Below, piece by piece: positions 5,458-11,519 of a stretch of 11,519 nucleotides of DNA. Every line of letters starts with the position of its first letter. The stretch's first letter is position 1. This stretch comes from Betaproteobacteria bacterium (GTDB taxonomy: Bacteria; Pseudomonadota; Gammaproteobacteria; Burkholderiales; Burkholderiaceae): contig RFXC01000141.1 of assembly GCA_009921765.1 (NCBI GenBank), positions 1 through 11,519 of the forward strand, given 5' to 3'. The notes under the pieces were generated by a model. The model was not told the DNA's origin. It did not search any database and saw only the letters and a program-made list of their open reading frames with translations. The translations under genes were made by a program, and so were the position numbers.

Positions 5458-7442
5458 TTCGAATCCGACAACTCACGCTCTCGAGGGGTGGGCGTGACCT
5501 GCTGCGCGGTGCGGAAGCCACCATCGCGCCAGGCGAGCGGGTCGCACTGATCGGCCTGAACGGCTCGGGCAAGACCTCGCTGCTGTCGGCCCTCACCGGC
5601 GAGGTATCGCCTGACGCGGGCAGTATCGAGCAACCTTTCGAGCGGGTGATCCGACTTGAACAGGCCCTGCCGTCGAGCCCGCTACCTGCCTGGCAGCATC
5701 TGCTTTCGGCAGACACCGCACTACTCGAGGCGCAACAGGCCCTTCTACGAGCTGAATCCGAATTTTCCGAGACGTCCCCCGAAACCGATCACGCCGCAGG
5801 ACTTGCCATTGCGCAGGCGCACGCTGCGTGGCAGGAGGCAGGCGGCGCAGACGCGGCGTCGCGGGCCCGTGCGCTTCTGTATGGGCTTGGCTTCAGTGCC
5901 GAGGCCTGCGAGGCGCCAGTTGATTCACTATCGGGCGGATGGCGCATGCGGCTCAATCTGGCGCGCGCGCTGTTTGCACCAGCCGACCTGCTGCTCCTTG
6001 ACGAACCCACCAATCACCTCGACCTCGACGCCGTGCTGTGGCTTGAGCGCTGGTTGGTGCGATCTGCGTGCACCATGGTGATCGTGTCGCACGACCGCGA
6101 TTTCCTCGATCGCGTGGTGAAGTGCTGCCTCCATATCGACGACGGCCGACTGATGCGCTTCGCCGGGGGGTACAGCGATTTCGAACGGCAGCGCGCCGCC
6201 CGTGCCGCACAGGCCGCACGGGAGCGCGAATCTTCTGCAGCGCGTGCTGCCCATCTCGAGTCGTTCATCCGCCGGTTCCGTGCGCAGGCCACGCGCGCGC
6301 GTCAAGTACAAAGTCGCATCAAGGCACTGGAGCGCATGGCCGAGGTCGAAGCGGTACGGGCGCTGAGCGGTGTCGATATCGAGCTCGCCTCGGCCGAAGA
6401 CTGCCCGGAGCATCTGGTGTTGGTCGAGCGTCTTGGCGCTGGCTACCACCAAACCCCTGTTGTGCAGGTGCGGCAGTTGCAGATTGAACGGGGTGCGCGA
6501 ATCGGCGTTTTGGGCAGGAACGGCGCGGGCAAAACCACGCTCATCCGGACGCTGGTGGGGGAGCTGCCTCCAGTCTCGGGCGAGATCACGATCGCGCGCG
6601 GGCTGCGGGTCGGTTATTTCGCCCAGCAAGGGGTTGACGCGCTCAGGGACGACGAGTCAGCCCTGCGCCACTTGCAGCGTCTGGCCCCCGATCAGCGCGA
6701 ACAGGCCTTGCGTGACTTCCTTGGGCGTTTCGGCTTTCGCGGCGACGACGCCACCCGCCCTGTCGGGCCCATGTCGGGTGGCGAAAAGGCCCGCCTCCTG
6801 TTCGCGCTGCTCGCCTGGCAGCGGCCGCAATTGCTGGTCCTGGATGAGCCCACCAACCACCTCGATGCGCAGACGCGCGACTCGCTCGCTGACGCGCTTG
6901 CCAGGTTTGACGGCGCGCTCCTCCTGGTATCGCATGACCGCTACCTGCTGAGAGCGAGCGTGGACCGCTTCGTCATTGTGGCCGACGGCACCCTCGCCGA
7001 TTATGACGGCGACCTGGACGACTACGATGCCTGGATCGCGCAGCGCCGCGGCGATGCTGCCACCGCGGCGGCTCCGTTGACGAATGGCGACGGCGCCGAG
7101 CGCCCAGCGGCCGCTCCCGATGCGGCATCGGCAGTAGACCGTCGAACCGAACGCAGGCTCGCCGCGGAAAGAAGGGCTGCGCTCGCAACGCTCACGCGCG
7201 CCATCGATGCCGACATCCAGGCGATCGAGACCCGGCTCAGGACGCTGGAATCCGAACTGGGTCGTGCAGACGCCGCTCTGCAGGACCCGGCGCTGTACGG
7301 CCCTGGTTCGGACGGCGCAAAAGTTGCCGGACTGAACCGCCAGCGCGCTGCGCTCGCGCGCGAGAAAGACGAGGCCGAAACCCGCTGGCTGGAGCTACAA
7401 ACCCGGCGCGACGAGCAGGTGTCGGCGTTTGACGCAGCCTAG
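5454..7442 (+). CDS. ABC-F family ATPase, YheS type
   Basis: This 662-residue soluble protein has two ATP-binding cassettes and no membrane segment, so it is an ABC-F ribosome-associated ATPase rather than a transporter; the motif pattern fits E. coli YheS best. Cassette 1: Walker A GLNGSGKT (34-41), signature LSGGWRMRLNLA (159-170), Walker B LLLLDEPTNHLDLD (179-192, catalytic Glu184), His213. The inter-cassette arm, about 240-310, is Arg/Ala-rich coiled helix with FRAQATRARQVQSRIKALERM (275-295), the element that reaches the ribosomal P-site tRNA in ABC-F proteins. Cassette 2: Walker A GRNGAGKT (354-361), signature MSGGEKARLLFALL (440-453), Walker B LLVLDEPTNHLD (460-471, Glu465), His494. 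After an Ala-rich linker (about 533-562) a coiled-coil tail runs to the end. Start is GTG overlapping the prmB stop (GTGA). Its TAG stop shares CTAG with the convergent glutathione S-transferase gene. Confidence 0.95.
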   Translation: MIRIRQLTLSRGGRDLLRGAEATIAPGERVALIGLNGSGKTSLLSALTGEVSPDAGSIEQPFERVIRLEQALPSSPLPAWQHLLSADTALLEAQQALLRAESEFSETSPETDHAAGLAIAQAHAAWQEAGGADAASRARALLYGLGFSAEACEAPVDSLSGGWRMRLNLARALFAPADLLLLDEPTNHLDLDAVLWLERWLVRSACTMVIVSHDRDFLDRVVKCCLHIDDGRLMRFAGGYSDFERQRAARAAQAARERESSAARAAHLESFIRRFRAQATRARQVQSRIKALERMAEVEAVRALSGVDIELASAEDCPEHLVLVERLGAGYHQTPVVQVRQLQIERGARIGVLGRNGAGKTTLIRTLVGELPPVSGEITIARGLRVGYFAQQGVDALRDDESALRHLQRLAPDQREQALRDFLGRFGFRGDDATRPVGPMSGGEKARLLFALLAWQRPQLLVLDEPTNHLDAQTRDSLADALARFDGALLLVSHDRYLLRASVDRFVIVADGTLADYDGDLDDYDAWIAQRRGDAATAAAPLTNGDGAERPAAAPDAASAVDRRTERRLAAERRAALATLTRAIDADIQAIETRLRTLESELGRADAALQDPALYGPGSDGAKVAGLNRQRAALAREKDEAETRWLELQTRRDEQVSAFDAA

Positions 7443-8080
7443 CTCTTGGGCGCAAGCGCAGCCTTGCGATCGGCATTGACACGCTGAACCGAGGCGCGCT
7501 CCCCAAGCAGCTTGAGGTAATCACGCACGGGGAACGCCGCCATCAGGTCTTCGCCATAAATCGTTTTGCTCGCCAGCGACACCAGGGGCAGGTGCACCAG
7601 ACCAGCACAGTCGGCGTAGCTGAACCGGTCGCCTGCCAGGTAGGGCCCGAATCGCGCGAGTTTTCCGAAGGCGTCGATCACTTTCACGAGGTCGGCGCGG
7701 GTTTGCTCGATGAGCTCATCGGTGGCCGTGCCGCCAAAGAACGCCTTGCCGTACAAGCGCCTGGCGGTGAGTTCGACATGGGTTTCCAGGTAGGCCACGA
7801 GCTCGCGAATTTTGGCCCGTTGCCAGGGGTCGGAGGGCAAGAGCGCGGGCTCGGGTTGAAGATCTTCGAGGTATTCGATGATCACCTGGGACTCCGATAG
7901 CGGCCCCTGCTCGGTCTCGATGAACGGGATCTTGCCAAGCGGACTGAGCGCAAGCGTCGAAGGATCCTTGCTCGCCCGGTTGTAGACCTCTTCGAACGGA
8001 AGACCTTTCTCGAGCAACGCGACCTTCACCTTGTTGTAATAGTTGCTTACCGCAAATCCGTGCAGTCTGATCATCATCAT
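7439..8080 (-). CDS. Glutathione S-transferase
   Basis: A cytosolic GST with a thioredoxin-fold N-terminal domain and an all-helical C-terminal domain; total 213 residues is typical. Visible features: IRLHGFAVSNYYNKVKVALL (4-23), with Ser12 the likely glutathione-activating residue; SPLGKIPFIE (46-55) with the cis-proline Pro52; the glutathione-binding ESQ at 63-65 followed by VIIEYLED; and the helical-domain N-capping box in LAGDRFSYADCAGL (148-161). The electrophilic substrate cannot be told from sequence. Three consecutive ATGs begin the frame (8080, 8077, 8074); GGGAG lies just upstream and is best spaced for the second or third. It is divergent from the 3-hydroxyacyl-CoA dehydrogenase gene and converges with the ABC-F gene, overlapping by the four bases CTAG. 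No terminator hairpin is visible at the junction. Confidence 0.93.
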   Translation of the reverse strand: MMMIRLHGFAVSNYYNKVKVALLEKGLPFEEVYNRASKDPSTLALSPLGKIPFIETEQGPLSESQVIIEYLEDLQPEPALLPSDPWQRAKIRELVAYLETHVELTARRLYGKAFFGGTATDELIEQTRADLVKVIDAFGKLARFGPYLAGDRFSYADCAGLVHLPLVSLASKTIYGEDLMAAFPVRDYLKLLGERASVQRVNADRKAALAPKS

Positions 8081-8159
8081 GTCTCCCGCGTAAAAGAAAG
8101 GGGTCGCTGTCGTGGCTGGTCGGGCAAGCGCCGAAGCAGAGTGTAGCGTGCCCGCCGGT

Positions 8160-8165
8160 TACAAT
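8160..8165 (+). promoter_or_regulatory. Candidate -10 element (TACAAT) for a leaderless dehydrogenase transcript
   Basis: TACAAT (five of six matches to TATAAT) ends 6 bp before the ATG at 8172, so transcription would start at or within a base or two of the start codon. No Shine-Dalgarno sequence precedes this ATG, consistent with a leaderless mRNA. No good -35 hexamer was found at 16-18 bp. On the opposite strand TACACT (8140-8145) is a weak candidate -10 for the GST gene. The rest of the 91-bp divergent spacer shows nothing I can support. Confidence 0.4.
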
Positions 8166-8171
8166 CGCGCC

Positions 8172-9704
8172 ATGAAACCCACACCATTCCAACGAATCGG
8201 GGTCGTCGGCAGCGGCGTCATGGGGCGCGGCATTGCGCAGATTTTCGCGCAGGCCGGCATCCCCGTGCGGCTGTTCGACAGCCATGGGCCGGCTTTGGAA
8301 GCGGCAGTCCAGTCGCTTGCCGGCGTGTTCGGCCTGCTGCAGGACAAAGGGCGACTGACCGCAGAACAGGCACAGGCTGCCAGCCAGCGAATCTTGCCCG
8401 CACAGGCCCTGACCGACCTCGCCGACTGCGATCTGGTGATCGAGGCGATCGTCGAACGGCTCGACGCGAAGCGCGAACTCCTCGCAAGCCTCGATGAAGT
8501 GCTCGCCCCCACTGCGGTCATTGCAAGCAACACGTCTTCGCTTTCAATCACCGCCATCGCGGCAAGCAGCCGTCACCCCGCGCGGGTGGCGGGCTACCAC
8601 TTTTTCAACCCTGTTCCGCTGATGCGAATCGTTGAGGTCATTGGCGGCCCACGCACCGACCCCGGCATTCTCGACAAGCTTTGCACGCTGGCAGAGCTTG
8701 CCGGACACCAGGCGGTGCGTGCACAGGACACGCCGGGGTTTATCGTCAATCACGCCGGCCGGGGCTTCGGCACCGAGGCACTGCGGTTGCTGGGCGAAGG
8801 CGTGGCCGACCCTGCCACCATCGACCGCATCATGCGCGAGCAGGTGAATATCGACGGTAGTGGCTTCAAGCTCGGTCCATTCGAACTGATGGACCTCACC
8901 GGACTCGACGTGTCGCATCCGGTCATGGAATCCATCTACCGCCAGTATTTCGACGAGCCCCGCTTCCGTCCTTCGGTCATCGCTGCTCAACGTACTGTCG
9001 CCGGCCTTCACGGCCGCAAGCGGGGCGAGGGCTGGTATCGCCACGTTGAAGGGAAACAGCAAAACCCGCCAGAGCCTGCGGTGCCCGCGGCGGGGTCGCT
9101 GCCACCGGTCTGGATCGCTCCGGGCTCACAACACGGGGCGCTGTCCGCGCTGGTAACCGATCTCGGCGGACAAGTCGACACAGGCGCTTCGCCGGGTGCC
9201 GAGTCACTGATTCTCCTCGCGCCGCTTGGCCATGACGCCACGCACGCCTGTCTTGACTGGCCCGCCGAGCGTGCCGTTGCAATCGATACATTTTTTCCGG
9301 TCGCCAGAGGCGCATGTCAGCGCAGAACCCTCATGACCACGCCGGCCACCCGCCTTGACTACCGCAACGCAGCGCACGCGCTGTTTGCCGCTGACGGTGT
9401 TCGCGTTTCGGTCATTCGGGATAGCGCTGGTTTTGTCGCGCCACGCATTCTCGCGATGATTGTCGCCATTGGCTGTGAAATTGCCCAGCAGCGCATCGCT
9501 TCGCCCGCCGATATCGACACCGCGGTCCGTCTGGGGCTTGGCTACCCCGCCGGGCCACTCGCCCTGGGCGACAAGCTCGGCGCGATGCGCCTCACACGTC
9601 TGCTTGACGAGATCCACCAGGTCACCGCCGACCCGCGCTACCGGCCCAGTATGTGGCTGCGTCGCCGCGCCAAACTCGGTCTTTCGCTTCTTCACCCAGA
9701 CTGA
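8172..9704 (+). CDS. 3-hydroxyacyl-CoA dehydrogenase, PaaH/PaaC-like long form
   Basis: It oxidises a (3S)-3-hydroxyacyl-CoA to the 3-ketoacyl-CoA with NAD+, a beta-oxidation step. The 510-residue protein has a Rossmann domain with GSGVMG at 13-18 and the acidic Asp36 of LFD, then LVIEAIVERLDAKREL (88-103), SNTSSLSIT (119-127, Ser122), the catalytic pair His143 (GYHFFNP) and Glu155, and Asn193 in DTPGFIVN. The first 3HCDH C-terminal domain is about 185-290 (FKLGPFELMDLTGLDV, 232-247). A divergent segment at about 311-395 leads into a second C-terminal domain (about 415-510: DSAGFVAPRILAMI, LGLGYPAGPLALGD). This is the architecture of PaaC/PaaH-type enzymes of about 500 residues. ATG 8172 was chosen because the 20 codons from the in-frame GTG at 8112 are not family-like. 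A putative kinase gene follows after 3 bp, so the two are cotranscribed. Substrate chain length is not determinable. Confidence 0.94.
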   Translation: MKPTPFQRIGVVGSGVMGRGIAQIFAQAGIPVRLFDSHGPALEAAVQSLAGVFGLLQDKGRLTAEQAQAASQRILPAQALTDLADCDLVIEAIVERLDAKRELLASLDEVLAPTAVIASNTSSLSITAIAASSRHPARVAGYHFFNPVPLMRIVEVIGGPRTDPGILDKLCTLAELAGHQAVRAQDTPGFIVNHAGRGFGTEALRLLGEGVADPATIDRIMREQVNIDGSGFKLGPFELMDLTGLDVSHPVMESIYRQYFDEPRFRPSVIAAQRTVAGLHGRKRGEGWYRHVEGKQQNPPEPAVPAAGSLPPVWIAPGSQHGALSALVTDLGGQVDTGASPGAESLILLAPLGHDATHACLDWPAERAVAIDTFFPVARGACQRRTLMTTPATRLDYRNAAHALFAADGVRVSVIRDSAGFVAPRILAMIVAIGCEIAQQRIASPADIDTAVRLGLGYPAGPLALGDKLGAMRLTRLLDEIHQVTADPRYRPSMWLRRRAKLGLSLLHPD

Positions 9705-9707
9705 CCT

Positions 9708-10826
9708 ATGACCAACGCTACCGACCGCTCCACTCCGGGCGCGCACACAAGTGGATCCGAAACGCGCGAATTCGACGGCACCATGCCGGTACCCGAGCGT
9801 CATCAGATCGACACGCAGCGGTTGGGGCAGTGGCTGCGTGACCATCTGCCAGGCTTTTCGGGCGAGCTGCGCGCGCAGATTTTCAAGGGCGGGCAGTCCA
9901 ACCCCACCTATCTGCTGTCATCATCTGCTGGCACGTGGGTGATGCGCGCCAAGCCAGGCCCTATCGCCAGGCTCCTGCCCTCCGCGCATGCCATTGAGCG
10001 CGAGTTCCGCGTGCTCTCCGCTCTTGCGGGCACCGAAGTACCGGTCGCGCGGGTGTTTTGCCTCTGCGAAGATGAATCGGTGATCGGTCGCGCGTTCTAC
10101 GTGATGGAGCATGTGCAGGGACGCGTGCTGTGGGACCAAGCACTCCCGGGTTTCTCGACGGCTGATCGTGCTGCACTTTACGACGAAATGAACCGGGTGA
10201 TGGCAGCGCTCCATTCCATCGACCCGGCGTCTATCGGTCTGGGCGACTATGGCCGCCCCGGCAACTATTTTTCGCGGCAGATTGCTCGGTGGAGCAAGCA
10301 GTACCAGGCATCGGAAACCGAGCACATCGAGTCCATGCACCGGCTGATCGATTGGCTGCCCGCGCATATCCCCGCGTCCGATGAGATCGCCATCGTGCAT
10401 GGTGATTACCGAATGGATAACCTCATCTTCGAGGCTGATTCAACCCGCGCAAGGGCTGTGCTCGATTGGGAGCTCTCAACGCTGGGGCATCCCCTCGCCG
10501 ATTTTTCCTATCACTGCATGTCGTGGCGCATTCCGCCCGGTACCTTTCGAGGCATTGGCGGGCTGGATCTCGCAGCCTTGGGCATTCCGTCCGAGAACGA
10601 CTACATCGCGCGCTATTGCCAGCGGACCGGGCGCGACCCGGCATCCGTCCTCCAGCACTGGGATTTCTACCTCGCCTACAACATGTTCAGGCTGGCTGCG
10701 ATCCTGCAGGGCATTGTCAAGCGGGTGGTCGACGGCACCGCATCGAATACCCAGTCGCCCGCAACCATCGAGCGCGTCAGGCCACTTGCCGAGATGGGCT
10801 GGCAAATCGCGCGCGGCGTACGATAA
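9708..10826 (+). CDS. APH-family phosphotransferase, ACAD10/11 kinase-domain and LvaA-like (putative 4-hydroxyacyl-CoA kinase)
   Basis: A 372-residue protein-kinase-fold phosphotransferase of the aminoglycoside-phosphotransferase (APH) superfamily. It resembles the kinase half of vertebrate ACAD11 along its length: [12 protein letters not shown] (59-70) in the nucleotide loop, WVMRAKPGP (77-85) with the ATP-binding Lys82, IEREF (96-100, Glu99), [14 protein letters not shown] (130-143), [12 protein letters not shown] (191-202), the catalytic loop [11 protein letters not shown] (231-241; Asp233, Asn238), and the metal-binding Asp253 in [18 protein letters not shown]. All key residues are intact, so it is probably active. 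LvaA and ACAD10/11 phosphorylate the 4-hydroxyl of 4-hydroxyacyl-CoAs; that role here is inference supported by the adjoining acyl-CoA dehydrogenase. Antibiotic resistance is unlikely. Start ATG 9708 lies 3 bp after the dehydrogenase stop with no clear Shine-Dalgarno; ATG 9783 (residue 26), nearer the conserved region, is an alternative. Confidence 0.92.
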   Translation: MTNATDRSTPGAHTSGSETREFDGTMPVPERHQIDTQRLGQWLRDHLPGFSGELRAQIFKGGQSNPTYLLSSSAGTWVMRAKPGPIARLLPSAHAIEREFRVLSALAGTEVPVARVFCLCEDESVIGRAFYVMEHVQGRVLWDQALPGFSTADRAALYDEMNRVMAALHSIDPASIGLGDYGRPGNYFSRQIARWSKQYQASETEHIESMHRLIDWLPAHIPASDEIAIVHGDYRMDNLIFEADSTRARAVLDWELSTLGHPLADFSYHCMSWRIPPGTFRGIGGLDLAALGIPSENDYIARYCQRTGRDPASVLQHWDFYLAYNMFRLAAILQGIVKRVVDGTASNTQSPATIERVRPLAEMGWQIARGVR

Positions 10827-10867
10827 CCCGGCCACCTCGTCCGATCCCCTTAGACGTTTGTCACGCA

Positions 10868-10879
10868 CCGATATCGGAG
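10868..10879 (+). promoter_or_regulatory. Shine-Dalgarno of the acyl-CoA dehydrogenase, merged with a 10-bp palindrome
   Basis: CCGATATCGG at 10868-10877 is a perfect palindrome whose last two bases begin GGAG (10876-10879), the ribosome binding site 5 nt before the ATG at 10885. The site supports that start. The palindrome may be incidental. The rest of the 58-bp spacer after the kinase gene holds no small gene or terminator that I can see. Confidence 0.55.
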
Positions 10880-10884
10880 CCCTC

Positions 10885-11519
10885 ATGTCATTCCAGTTTT
10901 CCCCGCGCAGCCTCGATCTGCAGGCCCGGCTCAAGGCCTTCATGGATCAGCATATTTACCCGAATGAACACCGGTTCGAGGAAGAGGTCGCCGCGAACCG
11001 CCGCGCGGGCAACGCCTGGATCCCCACCCGGCTGATTGACGAGTTGAAGCCAGCAGCCCGCGAGGCCGGGCTCTGGAACCTGTTTCTGCCACGCTCGGCG
11101 CGCGTGCCTGAAGGCCTGTCCAACCTTGATTACGCACCGCTGTGCGAAATCATGGGCCGGGTTCACTGGGCACCTGAAGTGTTCAATTGCTCGGCGCCTG
11201 ACACAGGCAACATGGAAACCTTCGAGCGTTACGCAAGCGAGCCGCTCAAACGCCAGTGGCTGGATCCACTGCTGCGAGGCGAGATCCGCTCTGCGTTCGC
11301 GATGACCGAGCCGGGCGTCGCGTCATCGGATGCCACCAACATCGAGTCCACCATCGTTCGCGAGGGCGATCATTACCGTATCAATGGACGAAAATGGTGG
11401 ACGTCCGGTGCGCCGGATCCGCGCTGCCGGGTTTTCATTTTCATGGGGAAAACTGACCCTTCCGCGCCGCGGCATCAACAGCAATCCATGATCATCATTC
11501 CCGCAGACACCCCGGGCAT
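10885..11519 (+). CDS. Acyl-CoA dehydrogenase, ACAD10/11- and LvaC-like, first 211 residues (runs off right edge)
   Basis: An FAD-dependent acyl-CoA dehydrogenase-fold enzyme. The visible part is the N-terminal helical domain and the start of the middle beta domain. It carries blocks typical of the ACAD10/ACAD11 subgroup: [25 protein letters not shown] (about 64-88), [17 protein letters not shown] (104-120), [28 protein letters not shown] (about 127-154, FAMTEPxVASSD being the flavin/substrate strand), and [27 protein letters not shown] (about 167-193). In this subgroup LvaC and ACAD10/11 remove the phosphate from a 4-phosphoacyl-CoA to yield an enoyl-CoA, so the preceding kinase gene fits as its partner; ordinary alpha,beta-dehydrogenation is the alternative. 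The catalytic base region and C-terminal helical domain lie beyond the window. The start has GGAG 5 nt upstream and is 58 bp after the kinase stop. The reading frame is open to the edge. Confidence 0.94.
   Translation, partial: MSFQFSPRSLDLQARLKAFMDQHIYPNEHRFEEEVAANRRAGNAWIPTRLIDELKPAAREAGLWNLFLPRSARVPEGLSNLDYAPLCEIMGRVHWAPEVFNCSAPDTGNMETFERYASEPLKRQWLDPLLRGEIRSAFAMTEPGVASSDATNIESTIVREGDHYRINGRKWWTSGAPDPRCRVFIFMGKTDPSAPRHQQQSMIIIPADTPG

Noticed and set aside
9204..9845. 213-codon open frame on the minus strand opposite the dehydrogenase and kinase junction
   Set aside because: Spans the boundary of two well-supported genes and shows no recognisable motif.
9708..10826. Aminoglycoside resistance phosphotransferase
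   Set aside because: The fold is shared, but the residues around the catalytic loop and the whole-length pattern match ACAD10/11 and LvaA kinases, and the neighbours are acyl-CoA enzymes.

Overview
This GC-rich, tightly packed window looks like an ordinary chromosomal segment of a betaproteobacterium, most likely in the Burkholderiales (Alcaligenaceae-like). That is inferred from protein types and gene order: a bacterial SMC rather than MukB, a short single-domain QueF, a DapC with the [16 protein letters not shown] N-terminus followed by dapD, and a dehydrogenase / aminoglycoside-phosphotransferase-like kinase / acyl-CoA dehydrogenase operon. No RNA gene, insertion sequence, phage gene, CRISPR array or origin was seen.

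Left part (1-1498): the first 463 residues of smc run leftward off the window edge. A 109-bp divergent spacer separates smc from queF. It holds two -10 elements that overlap on opposite strands, flanked by an 8-bp inverted repeat.

Middle part (1499-7442): six rightward genes follow, queF - dapC - dapD - an ArsC/Spx-like gene (YffB type) - prmB - an ABC-F ATPase (YheS type). From dapD onward they are separated by 4 bp or overlap as GTGA, so this is a clear operon; queF and dapC may belong to it too. dapC and dapD encode two consecutive activities of the succinylase lysine/diaminopimelate pathway (dapD product is the dapC substrate). The last two genes act on the ribosome (L3 methylation, ribosome-associated ATPase). 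dapE, which I expect near these genes in relatives, is not in the window.

Right part (7439-11519): a leftward glutathione S-transferase gene converges on the ABC-F gene, sharing a CTAG that supplies both stop codons. Divergent from it, a rightward operon encodes a 3-hydroxyacyl-CoA dehydrogenase, an ACAD10/11- and LvaA-like small-molecule kinase, and the first 211 residues of an ACAD10/11- and LvaC-like acyl-CoA dehydrogenase that runs off the right edge. By analogy with the levulinate (Lva) pathway and mammalian ACAD10/ACAD11, this trio could route 4-hydroxyacyl-CoAs into beta-oxidation through a 4-phospho intermediate: kinase, then dehydrogenase, then hydration (enzyme not in the window), then the 3-hydroxyacyl-CoA dehydrogenase. 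This is the most interesting part of the window.
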